From Cymbidium sinense (taxonomy: Eukaryota > Streptophyta > Magnoliopsida > Asparagales > Orchidaceae): a DNA stretch of 64,000 nucleotides. Positions 11,186 through 22,760 of this stretch are shown one piece after another. A program made the position numbers and the translations under genes. Position 1 is the first letter of the stretch; every line of letters begins with the position of its first letter. The stretch is from NCBI GenBank assembly GCA_021442155.1, contig JAKCPB010000341.1:1-64000 (forward strand), given 5' to 3'. Below the pieces are notes generated by a model, which saw only the letters and a program-made list of their open reading frames with translations, was not told the DNA's origin and did not search any database.

Positions 11186-14100
11186 AGTTTATTTTATGTT
11201 TAGGTTTAGGTTTTATTTATTTTAGTTTAGTTTATTCTAGTTTTGGTTTTTTTTTTAGTTTAGGGTTTAGGTTTTATTTTTTATTTATTTTTAGGTTTAT
11301 TTTTTAGGTTTAAGTTTTTATTTTATTTTATTTTAGGTTTAGTTTTTATTTTATTTAAGTTTTTTTTTTTAGTTTAGTTTAGGTTTTTATTTATTTTATT
11401 CCAGTTTAGTTTTTATTTTTTTATTTTATTTTATTTTTAGGTTTCCATTTTGGTTTAGGTTATAGTTAATGTTCTTTTTTTGGTTTAGGTTTTATTACCT
11501 ATTTTATTTTTTAGGTTTTATTTAGTTTATGTTTAGCTTTTTGGCTTTTTTGGGTTTAGGGTCTAAAGTTTTGGATTATGGGTTAGGGTTTAGGGTTTAG
11601 GGTCTTTTGTGATTTAGGGCTTAGGATTTACGGTTTAAAGTTTTTTTTAATAATTAAGTAAACTAGGAGGTTTAGGTTTATTTAGCATATTTAGTTTATT
11701 TTTTATTTATTTTATTTTACCTTATTTTTTATTTATTTAGGTTTATTTTTTTTATTTTTGTTTAGTTTAGTGTATTTATATTAGGTTTATTTATTTTAGC
11801 TTAGGTTTTTTATTTTAGTTTATTTTTTAGGTTTAGGTTTACTTTTTAGTTGAGTTTTATTTTATTTTATTTTTTAAGTTTAGGTTTTCTTTTTTATTTT
11901 TAGGTTTAGGTTTGGTTTTATTTTATTTTTTTTTAGGTTTAGGTTAGGTTTTTTAGGTTTATTTTAGGTTTTAGTTTTAGTTTAGGTTTAGGTGCATTTT
12001 TAGTTTATTTTATTTTATTTAGTTTAAGTTTAGGTTTAGGTTTAGTTTATTTTAAGTTTTATTTAATTTAGTTTAAGTTTATTTATTTTGTTTATTTTAT
12101 TTTTATTTTAGGTTTAGGTTTTATTTTTTATTTATTTTTAGGTTTATTTTATTTTGTTTATTTTATTTTTATTTTAGGTTTAGGCTTTTTTTAGTTTAGG
12201 TTTTATTTTTTTATTAATTTTTAGGTTTTATTTTGGTTTATTTTTAGGTTTTTTATTTGATTTTATTTAGTTTTATTTGATTATTTTAGGTTTATTTTAT
12301 TTTTATTTTTTATTGTTTTTTATTCTTAGTTTATTTTATTTTTAGTTTAGCTAGTTTTATTTTTTAGTTTTTACTTTTTTATTTTATTTTATTTTAGCTT
12401 TAAGTTTAGGTTTAGTTTAAGTTTTATTTTATCATATTTTTATTTTATTTAAGTTTAGGTTTTTTATTTTATTTTAGGTTTATTTAGTTTAGGTTTAGGC
12501 TTTAGGTTTTTTTTAGGATTTAGGGTTTAGGGTTTTAGTTTTAGGGTTAGGGTTTAGGGTTAGGGTTTCTGATTTATGGTTTAGGGTTTAGTGTTTAGGC
12601 TTTTAGTTTGGGGGTTTAGGGATTAGGTTTAGATTTAGGGTTAGGTTAGCTTGAGTTTAGTTTAGTTAGGGTTTAACTTTATACTTTAGGTCTTGGTTTT
12701 AGGGTTTATAGTTTAGTTTAGGGTTTTAGTGTTTTGGGTTTTAGGTTTTAGAGCTTTAGTTTAGAATTTTAGGGTTTAGGAGTTTAGATTAGGAGTTTAG
12801 GTTTAGGATTTTAGGGTTTTGGGTTTAGGGTTTTATAGTTTAGGGTTTATTAGGATTTAAGGTTTAGGTTTAAGTTTAGGTTTTAGGGTTTATGTTTTTT
12901 AGGATTTAGTTTATAGTAATTTAGGTTTAGGTTTAAGGTTGAGGTTTAGTTTTAGTTTTTAAATTAAAATCATAGTTATTTAGTATAATTAGTTTATTTT
13001 AGATTTATTTTTTATTTTTATTTAGTTTAGTTTATTTATTTTTTGTTTACTTATTATAGTTTAGGTTATTTATTTTAGTTTATTTTGTAGGTTTAGGTTT
13101 TCCTTTAGGTTTATTTTTTTAGTTGATATTTATTTTTATTTTATAATTAATATTTAAGTTTTATTTTTTATTCTTAGGTTTAGGTTTAGGTTTTTATTTT
13201 ATTTTGTCTAGGTTTAGGTTTTAGGTTTTATTTTTTAGTTTAGGTTTAGGTTTATTTTTAGTTTATTTTATTTTATTTAATTTAGGTTTATGTTAAGGTT
13301 TAGTGTATTTTAGGTTTTATTTATTTTAGCTTAGTTTATTTTAGTTTAAGTTTAAGTTTATTTTATTTTGTTCATTTTATTTTTATTTTAGGTTTAGGTT
13401 TTTTTTTAGTTTAGGGTTTAGGTTTTATTTATTATTTATTTTTAGGTTTTATTTTTATATTTATTTTTTAGGTTTAGGTTTTTATTTAGGTTTTATTATA
13501 TTTTATTTTAGGTTTATTTAAATTTTATTTTACTTTTATGTTTTTTATTTTTAGCTTTATTTTTTTAGTTTAGTTTAGGTTTTTATTAATTTTATTTTAG
13601 TTTAGTTTTTATTTTTTATTTTTTTAGGTTTAGGTTTAGGTTTATGTTTAGGTTTAGGTTAAGATTTAGGTTTTAGTTTAGGTCTTATTTAATTTTTTTA
13701 TTTTATTTAGGTTTAGGTTTTCTATTTATTTTATTTTTAGGTTTTGTTTAGTTTAGGTTTTAGTTTTTAGGTTTTCGTATTTAGGGTTTAGGGTTTAGGG
13801 TTTGGGATTTAGGGCTTAGGGTTTAGGGTTATAGGTTTTAGGGTTTAGGGTTTGGGGTTTAAGTTTAGCATTTATTTAGGGTTTAGATTTAGGGTTTGGG
13901 TTTAGGGTTTAGAGTTTTAGGGTTTAGCATGGGTTGAGTTTAGGATTGTAGGTTTAGGGTTGTAGGTTTAGGGTTTGTTTAAGGTTTAGTTCTGATTATT
14001 TTTTATTTTTTATTTAGGGTTTATGTTTTAGAGTTTAAGGTTTAGGGTTAGTTTAGGGTTTAGTGTTATTTTTAGGGTTTAGTGTTTAGGGTTTAGCATA

Positions 14101-16745
14101 TAGGATTTAGGGTTTAAAGCTTAGGGTTAAGGGTTTATGGTTTATAGTTTTTTTTAAATTAAGAAAATGGTATGTTTAGGTTTATTTAGTTCATTTTTTA
14201 TTTATTTTAGTTTATTTTATTTTTTTATTTTAGTTTGGGTTTACATTTTTTATTTAGTTTAGTTTATTTATTTTAGTTAAGGTTTTTATTTTAGTTTATT
14301 TTTTAGGTTTAGGTTTAGGTTTAGGTTTAGGTTATTTTTTAGTTTAGTTTTATTTTTTTTATTTTTTAAGTTTAAGTTTTATTTTTTATTTTTAGGTTTA
14401 GGTTTTTATTTTATTTGTTTAGGTTTAGGATTTAGGTTTTTTTTCGGCTTATTTTTAAGTTTTATTTTTTTTAGTTTAGGTTTAGGTTTATTTTTAGTTT
14501 ATTTTATTATATTTAGTTTAGGGTTTTGGCTTACTTTATTTTAGGTATATGTTTAAGTTTTATTTTTTTCACTTTAGTTTATTTTAGTTTACGATTAGGT
14601 TTATTTTATTTTGTTTATTTAATGTTTAAGTTTTTTTAGTTTATGGTTCAGGTTTTATTTTTTATTTATTTTTAGTTTTATTTTTAATTTTTAAATTATT
14701 TAGCTTTTTTATTTTTAGGTTTATTTTATTTTTTTAGTTTAGTTTAAGTTTTTATTTATTTTATTTTATTTTAATTTTTATTTTTTAAATTATTTTATAT
14801 TTAAGTTTAGGTTTAGGTTTAGGTTTTAGTTTAAGTTTTTATTTTATTTTATTTTTTTAATTTATTTAGGTTTAGGTTTTTATTTTTGTTTATAGGTTTT
14901 ATTTAGTTTAGGTTTAGGTTTTTAGGTTTTTAATGTTTAGGGTTTAGGGTTTTGGGTTTTGGGGTTGGGGTTTAGGGTTTAGGGATTAAGGTTTTAGGTT
15001 TTAGGTTTTAGGTTTTACAGTTTAGGGTTTAAGGTTTAGGGTTTAGTGTTTTAGGGTTTAGGGTTTAAGCTTTAGGGTTTAGGCTTTTAGAGTTTAGGGT
15101 TTAGGGTTTATTGTAGGTTGTAGGTTTAGGGTTTAGGGTTTAGGGTTAGTTTTAGGGTGTAGGGTTTAGGGTTATGTTTTATTTATTTATTTTATTTTTC
15201 TTTTTTTCAAATTAATAAAATTGGTAGTTTTAAGTTTATTTAGTTTATTTTTTGTTTATTTTAGTTTAGTTTATTTATTTATTTTTTATTTTTATTTTTA
15301 TTTAAGTTTTTATTTAATTTTATTTTATTTTCTTTTAGGCCTACTTTATTTTTATTTTAGGTTTACTTTTTATTTTAGGTTTTATTTATTTTTTTAGTTT
15401 AGTTTAGGTTTTTATTTATTTTATTTTAGTTTAGTTTTAATTTTTATTTTATTTTCATTTTATTTTTAGGATTAGGTTTTAGTTTAAGTTTTTCTTTTAT
15501 TTTATTTTAGGTTTAGGGTTATGGGTTGTCAGGTTTAGGGTTAAATTTGAGGGTTTAAGGTATAAGGTTTAGTGTTTTAGGGTTTAGGTTTTAGGGTTTA
15601 GGGTTTTAGTGTTTAGGGTTGTTGGTTAGGGTTTAGGGTTTTTTTTATTTTTTATTTTTTTATTTAGGGTTTAGGGTTTAGAGTTTAGGGTTAGTTTATG
15701 GTTTAGGGTTGTAGGTTTTGGGTTTAGGGTTTAAGGTTAGTTTTAGGGTTTTGGGCTTAGTGTTTAGGGTTTATGAGTTAGGGTTTAGGGTTTAGGGTTT
15801 AGGGATTATGGTTTTTTTTAATTAAGAAAACCACTAGGTTTATTTTGTTTATTTTTTATTTATTTTAGTTTATAATAAATTTTATTTTTATTTAGTTTCA
15901 CGTTTTATTTTTATTTATTTTAGTTGATTCATTTTAGTTTAGGTATTTTATTTTAGTTTATTCTTTTAGGTTTAGGTTTAGGTTTATGTTTATTTTTAAG
16001 TTTAATTTTATTTTAATTTTAATTTTTAGGTTTTAGTTTTATTTTTTATTTTTAGGTTTAGGTTTTTATTTTATTTTTTTAGATTTAGGTTTTAGGTTTT
16101 TATTTTAGGTTTTTTAGGTTTTATTTTTTAGTTTAGGTTTAAGTTTATTTTTAGTTTATTTATTTTATTTTGTTTAGGGTTTAAGTTTAGTTTATTTTAG
16201 GTTTAGGTTTAGGTTTTATTTATTTTAGTTTATTTTATTTTAGTTTAGGTCTAAGTTTATTTTATTTTGCTTATTTGTGGTTTAGGTTGGTTTTTTTTAG
16301 TTTATGATTTAGGTTTTATTTTTTATATATTTTTAGGTTTATTTCTTAGGTTAAGGTTTTTATTTTATTTTTATTTTATTTTTATTTTACGTTTTGTTTT
16401 TATTTTATTTAGGTTTTTTTATTTTTAGGTTTATTTTGTTTTTTTAGTTTAGTTTAGGTTTTTATTTATTTTATGTTAATTTAGTTTTTATTTTTTATAT
16501 TATTTTCTTTTTAGGTTTAGGTTTAGGCTTTAATTTAGGGAATTATTTTATTTTATTCAGGTATTTCTTTATTTCTTTATTTTGTTTTTAGGTTTTATTT
16601 GGTTTAAGTTTAGGTTTTTAGGTTTTTATAGTTTAGGGTTTAGGGTTTAGGGTTTAAGGTTTAGGGTTTGGGGTTTACGATTTATGTTTTAGGATTATAG
16701 GTTTTAGGGTTTAGTGTTTAGGGTTTTGGGTTTTAGGGTTTAGGG
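11186..16745 (+). repeat. Degenerate TTTAGGG-derived telomere-like array (left part)
   Basis: Sequence is almost entirely TTTAGG, TTTAGGG, TTTAGTTTA and TTTATTTTA words, all G-strand on plus. Blocks close to canonical TTTAGGG (11,575-11,640; 12,500-12,960; 13,770-14,150; 14,940-15,180; 15,520-15,820; 16,620-16,745) alternate with TTTATTTTA-rich blocks. Each near-canonical block tends to be followed by a non-telomeric tag like AATTAAGTAAAC (11,652; 12,961; 14,157; 15,209; 15,820) and then 'ggtttatttagtttattttt'. This makes a higher-order unit of roughly 0.6-1.3 kb. TTTAGGG is the telomere repeat of most land plants. Confidence 0.9.
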
Positions 16746-17555
16746 TGATATGGTGCTCAAAATCTAATCAAAGTAATCTTAATATCAAAGGCGACGATTT
16801 TAGTCAAGGCGTCGAGATTAACTGAAATATCTTTATTCTTTGGGATATCAATTACATCCCAAAATAGCTCTTAAATATAGAGTGTTTATAGTCAAATAGT
16901 CTAGGGGATCTAACGACTAAGATCTCATAATTACTTCATTTGGGCATCAAATGCTCAAATACATCAAATGATCGAAGGAACCATTCTAAGCCGTCCGATC
17001 AAGAGAGTGTTAGGACTTTGCATAATTAACGCCCTCCTCCCATCTATAAATAGAACTCTATCCCTCACATGGGGAGAGCCAAGGAAGAGGAGCTGAAACA
17101 AGTGAAAAGGAGCCACAGCTCAGCGTTTCAAACCACCAAGTAGTGATCCTTAGTCAATCGAGCAAGGAAGAAGAGGAAGAATCCAAACAAGGAAGAAGAG
17201 GAAAAGCCTAAGCAAGGAGGAAGAAGCTCAAGATCCTCCAAGCAAAGTCACACCCCCCTTAGGTCATCAACCACCATCATGCTAATTGTCCCCGCATCTC
17301 CACTATACAACTATTACAACTCGATCATTGTTACAGGTTGTTGGTCTCTCAGGTATGCAATTACGTAATCCTGTCGAAGACTTTGTACTCAAGAAACAGA
17401 TACATAGTGGAAGCTTTTTTAGCTAGGCCTGGTTTTCCCCTCTTTTGAGGTTTTCCACGTTAAAATTTGTCTCTTGTTGCTCATTAATTACCTATGTGTG
17501 TCTTTGGACTAATCGACAAGGCTAAGTAAACTTTCACTCTAGTTTTTAGCATAGC
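16746..17555 (+). repeat. 5' LTR
   Basis: Aligns along its length with 21,859-22,760. It contains a TATA-like box and a GGTTTTCC hairpin that is also present in the other LTR. The two LTRs differ largely by short insertions and deletions rather than by transitions. The 3' boundary is uncertain by about 10 bases because the terminal CA is ambiguous. Confidence 0.8.
17045..17053 (+). promoter_or_regulatory. TATA box of the 5' LTR promoter
   Basis: CTATAAATA-type box in 'catctataaatagaactcta', conserved in the 3' LTR at about 22,182-22,200. It is followed by 'ccctcacatg' and a GAAGAGGAG purine stretch in both LTRs. The position about 300 bp into the LTR suits a U3 promoter. Confidence 0.65.
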
Positions 17556-17558
17556 GGT

Positions 17559-17578
17559 TTGGCAGTGGGAAGAAAAAC
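17559..17578 (+). other. Primer-binding-site-like sequence
   Basis: TTTGGCAGTGGGAAGAAAA directly follows the 5' LTR. Many plant Gypsy elements have TTGGCGCCGTCTGTGGGAA at this place. The window sequence fits that pattern with the central bases missing, so it would be a damaged PBS. This assignment rests on remembered family patterns and is tentative. Confidence 0.45.
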
Positions 17579-17592
17579 CTTCAATCATACTT

Positions 17593-18400
17593 GTGAATAT
17601 CACGTCATGGCCAATAGGGCAACACTTTTTACAAGCTCTCCAACTCCTCACTCTCAAAAGTCACGAACCAGAGCGTCAAGTTTTGCCTCAATCCCTCGAT
17701 AGGCATGACCTTTTAAGGCGGGGAATCTCTTTGGAGGATGGTATGCGTCGAATGGAGGAGTCCCAAAATAAGATGATCCGGCTTTTGCAAGGACTACAAC
17801 GCACTGATGAAAGATCGGTCGTTGCAGGAGGTCAAAATGCTAATCTTACGTTAGAGTTCCTCGCAGGAAACCATAACGATCTCTAGACCACTAGTTCCAC
17901 TCATCTAGCGTGCACTCAGGTTACTAATCCGATCGTTGTTGATAGCTTCACACATGCTCATCGCATACGAAATGCGATGCTTAATACAAGATGAATTTCA
18001 CCTTCAGGCAATCATCTTCACCCACACCGCGGTTATGAGTCCTCACCTTTAGGCGAAGCAATTCTTCAACATCCAATTCCGTAGGTTTCAAGCTTAGAGC
18101 ATTGATTCCATGATGGGCAAGACCACTCGACCATTACGGACTATCATGCATATCCAGCGAGCTCGACACCGCTTTTGTCGTCTTTCTGTTACCCTCAAAG
18201 GGCAAGCTCGCACTTGGTTCTACTCTCTTCCAAGGGGATCCATCCATACCTTTAACGAACTCGTCAGGTTCTTTGTGGAACAGTTCATTGCAAATCGGAG
18301 AATCATTAAAGATTCCTCCCATCTTTAAGAATGAGGGTGAATCACTTAAAGAATACTTCCGAGGTTCTCCTTAGAAGCTTGCCAAATACAGGTAAACTCA
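17593..18400 (+). pseudogene. Broken Gypsy-type gag
   Basis: Gag is the capsid polyprotein that packages the element's RNA. The diagnostic stretch is at 18,110-18,328: LKGQARTWFYSLPRGSI, then FNELVRFFVEQFIANRR, matching the plant Retrotrans_gag pattern (LxGxAxxWYxxLPxGSIxSFxELxxxFxxQF). After a frameshift near 18,325 the frame continues as FKNEGESLKEYF, the usual next segment. Upstream, 17,620-17,885 encodes a charged stretch with MRRMEESQNKMIRLLQGLQ, plausible for the N-terminal part, in another frame. At least two frameshifts plus stops separate the pieces, so no full protein can be made. Traces of a lysine-rich region lie at 18,550-18,690. I see no zinc knuckle, protease or polymerase downstream. 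Confidence 0.75.
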
Positions 18401-18729
18401 CTATTAAGAGGAGTTTTTCTTGGAGGCTCCGTGGCCTTTACTCATCACTCATGCGGGACGGTGGTCATATCACTTAGTTCATCGTGTGGAAGCACAAATC
18501 TTCACGATGAGGCTATTAATGCACATCGCAAACAATTTGGATAATCTGAGAGAGACATAAAAGCACCCCAAGGAACACGGAGGTCCATCAAAGAAGAAAT
18601 CGAAAGGCCCATTCAACAAAGATATCCACGTCGATTGGAAAAGAATCAATCGACTCATCTACATACTGGGAAAAATCTCAAAAGATAAGCAAGTACACCA
18701 GCGAAAAGGCAAAGATCAATGGTCAACTC

Positions 18730-19650
18730 GGCTCTTTGCAAATATTCCTCTTCCATGCGGGTTAGCGTAGGTAAATACTCGACAAACAACCCGGATAAGT
18801 CAAACGTCCTTAGTAAACTTCCTGCGATTTGCGGGTTAATGTTCGAGCAAAAGCTCGACAAACAACCCGAAAGGTCAAAACTTTAATAGGTTAATTAATG
18901 ATAACACTCAAACAACCTCGGATGGGTCAAAATCTCATCATCGGTCACCAGTACTAGTCCGGTCGCTAACCATGGCAATCTTAGCGGTGCCATTGTGTCA
19001 TAGCGCCATATGGGTTATTATCGGCAATCTTCGCCGGTTCGCCATTGTCGCCGGTCATGACTATCGCCGGTTTGCCATCAATCTTCGGGTCATCTCCATT
19101 TAGCTGGTCATCGCGTTTAGGCTAGCCGTCGACTACCTCAGCGGATTCAATTTGACCTCTTCCATATTGCGTATAGTAAAACTCGACTTTATAGGTCAAA
19201 CGTTTGGACTTAGGACCTCTTATAGGTTAGCGTCGCCGGTAAAACTTAACTCGATTTAGGGATAGGTCAAACGTCCTTGGTGGACTTATTTTTTTATTGC
19301 GTCATCGGTAAAACTTCACTACAACCAGATAGGTCAAAACGTTTGGTGGACTTACCTCTTCCAAAAACTCTGACTAACAACCCAGGAAAGGTCAAAAGGT
19401 CCTTGGTGGACTTCCCGCGGCCTCTTCCATACGGGTTAATGTCATCGAGCAAAAACTCTGACAAACAACTCAGGAAAGGTCAAAAGGTCCTTGGTGGACT
19501 TCCCACGGCCTCTTCCATACAGGTTAGCGTCGACGAATAATATTCCGACCAATAACCTAGGAAAGGTCAAAACTTTGTACCCACTCTACACAAGTTAATG
19601 TCATCGGGTAACACCCTGACAAACAACTTCGGATGGGTCAAAAATCCTCA
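18730..19650 (+). repeat. Tandem repeat of roughly 80-110 bp inside the LTR element
   Basis: Successive copies share 'cctcttccatacgggtta', 'ctcgacaaacaaccc', 'gaaaggtcaaa' and 'gtccttggtggacttcc'. They can be seen starting near 18,745, 18,830, 19,345, 19,430 and 19,505, with further degenerate copies up to 19,640. The short open frames here are products of the repeat, not genes. Confidence 0.75.
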
Positions 19651-20110
19651 GCGGATTCAATTATATCCATAACGTGCAAGTTAACAACATCACTATCAAT
19701 CGTTGAACTGCCGCCGGCAATCTTCGGGCCATACCACTATCGCCGCCGGCAATCTTCACACACATCGCGCCACTGCCGCCGTACATCCACCATAGGCATT
19801 ACCACTACTGCCGCTGACCACGGTCCGGCCGGCTGACTACGGTGCCATCGCCACACTATCGCCGGCATTCACGGTATTATCACCATTTCGCTACCGCCGC
19901 TAACCACTGCTCTAACCACGGTGCGTAGCCGCTGGCCTACTGCTGCCGGCCATCGCTGCTGACCACGCGGCTATCGCTCGGTTATCGCTGGCATCTCACG
20001 GCTACACCATCGACACGCCGCTATATAGCACTATCGCTGATAATCTGATCCGCCAGGATCACTAGCTTCCGCCACCACCATCGCGCTGTAATCTCGGCCA
20101 CCAGGTACCA
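18960..20110 (+). repeat. CGCCGG-rich degenerate repeat
   Basis: GCCACTATCGCCGG-like words recur at about 18,960-19,100 and again at 19,700-20,110, in a region much richer in G+C and CpG than the surroundings. No protein family is recognised in any frame. The sequence looks like a short-period repeat carried inside the LTR element. Confidence 0.55.
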
Positions 20111-20139
20111 TCGCCACCAATGTCGCCAACCTCTGCCGC

Positions 20140-21020
20140 TTTCCAAACCCGGACGGTCCGACGAGGCCAGTAAACCGGACGAGGCTGGTAAACGGAACCA
20201 CGACGTACCGTGGGCCTTGACCGCTTCCTAACCTGACGGTCCGACGGCGAACGACGAGTCGGGAAACCGGAACCACGACGTATCAGGCCTTGATCGCTTC
20301 CAATCCGTCGGTCCGACTAGGTTATTTACACTTTCGGGAGAACCGAGCCTTGTCGATGAACACGGGTCTTGATCGCTTCCAACCCCGTCTCACTAGTTTA
20401 CACTTTCGGGAGAAATCGAGCCTTGCCGTATGAACGCTGGTCTTGATCGCTTCCAACCCCTCCGACTAGGTTAGTTTACACCTTCGGGAAAAATCGAGCC
20501 TGTCAGATGACTACGGGTCTTGATCGCTTCCAATCCCTCCGGTCCGACTAGTTTACACTTTCGGGAGAAACTGGAGCCTTGCCGTATGACTACGGGTCTT
20601 GATCGCCTCCAATCCCGGTCGGTCCGACTAGGTTAGTTTACACCCCTTTCGGGGAGAAACTGGAGCCTTGTCGTATGAACGCGGGTCTTGATCGCCTCCA
20701 ACCCCGGTCGGTCCGACTAGGTTAGTTTACACCCCTTTCGGGGAGAAACTGGAGCCTTGCCGTATGACTACGGGTCTTGATCGCCTCCAATCCCGGTCCG
20801 ACTAGTTTACACCCTTCGGGGAGAATCGGAGCCTCAGATGACTACGTCTTGATCGCCCAATCCCGGCCGGTCCGACTAGTTAGTTTACACCCCTTCGGGG
20901 AGAACTGAGCCTTGTCGATGAACGCAGGTCTTGATCGCTTTCAACCCTGGCCGGTCCGAGGTTAGTTTACACCCTTCGTGGAGAGAATTGAGCCTTGTCA
21001 GATGACCCAGAGGTCTGATC
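20140..21020 (+). repeat. Tandem array of about ten 72-90 bp units
   Basis: Each unit carries 'gtcttgatcgcctccaa', 'ggtccgactagg', 'ttagtttacaccc' and 'ttcggggagaa'. The phrase 'cttgatcgc' falls near 20,288, 20,366, 20,441, 20,517, 20,597, 20,686, 20,775, 20,847 and 20,929, with degenerate copies at about 20,217 and 21,013. The segment 'cacccctttcggggag' can fold into a small hairpin (CCCC/GGGG). Non-autonomous plant LTR elements often carry such arrays between gag and the 3' LTR. Confidence 0.85.
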
Positions 21021-21169
21021 ATCCTCGACGCCACCAAAGGACTTTCACTCAAGAAGAAAGGGAGAGGGAAAGGTATGCCTTTCTCCCTCACCTGGGGTAT
21101 TTATAGCCCCTCACAAGGGTAAAAGGGTAAAACCCTCAAAACGCATTAAATTCCTTAAAATTCTCAGTG

Positions 21170-21665
21170 GCAGTCTGTAGGGCGCCACGGACCCAAGGCC
21201 TGTGACGCACATGACGCTGGATGCCAGCAGACGCTCAGCGGGCGCTGGGCTACAGACGCTGGGGTAGTAGGCCTACAAGACGCATGCCCATCCGCCCGGC
21301 TCATCCGCTTGCGCGACAACCGCCGCTGGATCGACCGCTGACCCGGTTGCCGGGCGACTGCTGCCGCTGACCCGGTTGCCGACGACTGAACCGTGGCTGA
21401 CCCGGACCGTCGCGACGACCCGACTCAACGCGTCTGCCGACGCTGACTCGACCGCTGATCAAGGGCGCCGACCAGAAGCGGGCTGGCGGATTACGACCTG
21501 CCGGTTGCCGCTCCCGACCAAGTAGAGCGCCGTTGCTCATGACTCGGCCGCGGTTCGACCGACCTGATGGCCCCGCCCATCGGCTGCTGTTACGCATCAA
21601 GGCTATGGCGCGGGTCCGCAAGGCCAGACGCTACGGGCGCCGGCAGACGCTCTGCCGAGCAGCGC
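21170..21665 (+). repeat. GC-rich repetitive tract near the 3' LTR
   Basis: Repeated words such as 'gaccgctgacccggttgccg' (about 21,330 and 21,365) and 'cagacgct' (about 21,228, 21,252 and 21,625) make up a strongly GC-rich stretch. The 106-codon arginine-rich open frame on the minus strand is a composition artefact. Confidence 0.6.
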
Positions 21666-21843
21666 ACTGCCTAACCCCAAAATGCCCAAAAACTTCCGCA
21701 TCCAAATAAATTCATAACCTCGTAATCTCATGCCAAAGACCGTAGATTTGCTTCCATAATCGTAATCTTGGATTTATATGAATATTTGAAATATATTGGT
21801 CATGGTTGACGATATATTTTTGGATGATTAAGACAATCTCATC

Positions 21844-21858
21844 CAAAAATAGGGGCAA
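21844..21858 (+). other. Polypurine-tract-like sequence before the 3' LTR
   Basis: AAAAATAGGGGCAAC lies immediately upstream of the 3' LTR start, where an LTR element keeps the purine tract that primes plus-strand DNA synthesis. It is short and imperfect. Confidence 0.5.
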
Positions 21859-22760
21859 CGATATGGTGCTCAAAATACCGCTAATCAAAGTCCAATCTTA
21901 ATATCAAAAGCACTGATTCAAGACCGATCGAGATTAAGCACTAAATATCTTTGGAATCTTTGGGATATCAATTACATCCCAAAATAGCTCTTAAATATAG
22001 AGTGTTTATAGTCAAATCGAGCATCTCGACGATGGATCTAACGAGCCTAAGATCTCATAATTGACTTCATTTGGGCATCCAAATGCTCAAAATACATCAA
22101 ATGATCAAGGAACCATTCTAAGCCGTCCATCAAGAGGAGTGGCACGGACTTTGCATAAATTACAGAAACGCCCCTCCTCCCATCTATAAATAGAACTCTA
22201 TCCCTCACATGAGGGGAGAGCCAAGGGAAGAGGAGCTGAAACAAGTGAAGAAGAGGAGCCACCGCCAACCGCCAACCACCACCACACCGCCACTGCCGCC
22301 GATCCTTGCCGCCAATCCAAGCAAGGAAGAAGAGGAAGAATCCAAACAAGGAAGAAGAGGAAAAGCCTAAGCAAGGAGGAAGAAGAAGCTCTGAAGATCC
22401 TCCAAGCAAGGTCACACCCCTGCTCGACGATCATCAACCACCATCATCGCTAATTGTCCCTGCATCTCCACCTATTACCGGCAACTATTACAACCTGATC
22501 ATTGTTACACAGTTGTTGGTCCTCTCATAATTCTCAGTAATCTCAGAATCGAAGACTTTGTACTCTGAAACAGATACATAGTGGAAGCTTTTTACTGGGC
22601 TAGGCCCCGTGGTTTTTCCCCTCTTTTTGAGGTTTTCCACGTTAAAAATTCTGGAGTGTCTCTTGTTCGCTCATTAATTACCTGTGTGTGTGCTGGACTA
22701 ATCGACAAGGCTAAGGCGTAAACTTTCACTCTACCGCGACTGGTTTTCTAGCACGCAACA
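21859..22760 (+). repeat. 3' LTR
   Basis: Counterpart of 16,746-17,555 and about 90 bp longer, with extra short CG-containing pieces. It holds the TATA-like box (about 22,183-22,195) and 'gtggtttttcccctc' / 'gaggttttccac' (about 22,609-22,640). The latter forms a GTGG...CCAC plus CCTC...GAGG stem typical of the R/polyadenylation region in plant LTRs. It ends in ...GCAACA and returns directly to TTTAGGG-like repeat. Confidence 0.8.

Larger units (their letters stand above)
16746..22760 (+). mobile_element. Non-autonomous Gypsy-like LTR retrotransposon with GC-rich tandem repeats
   Basis: Two direct repeats, 16,746-~17,555 and 21,859-22,760, bracket about 4.3 kb and read as LTRs. They start with T/CGATATGGTGCTCAAAA, share long identical stretches ('gggatatcaattacatccca'; 'taaatatagagtgtttatag'), and are followed and preceded by a PBS-like and a polypurine-like tract. 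The interior has a broken gag at its left and then several families of GC-rich tandem repeats. No protease, RT or integrase could be found, so it would have needed help from an autonomous relative. It sits inside TTTAGGG-like sequence. AGGG occurs at both edges and may be a short target duplication, but in a repeat target this cannot be proved. Confidence 0.8.

Noticed and set aside
11186..16745. A true chromosome end
   Set aside because: Complex sequence lies on both sides and the repeat is heavily degenerate, so it is interstitial in this assembly.
20031..21621. Arginine- and glycine-rich minus-strand open frames
   Set aside because: Composition effect of GC-rich tandem repeats within the LTR element.
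22047..22437. Minus-strand leucine-rich frames of 79 and 122 codons
   Set aside because: They run antisense through the 3' LTR, over its TATA and purine-rich leader.
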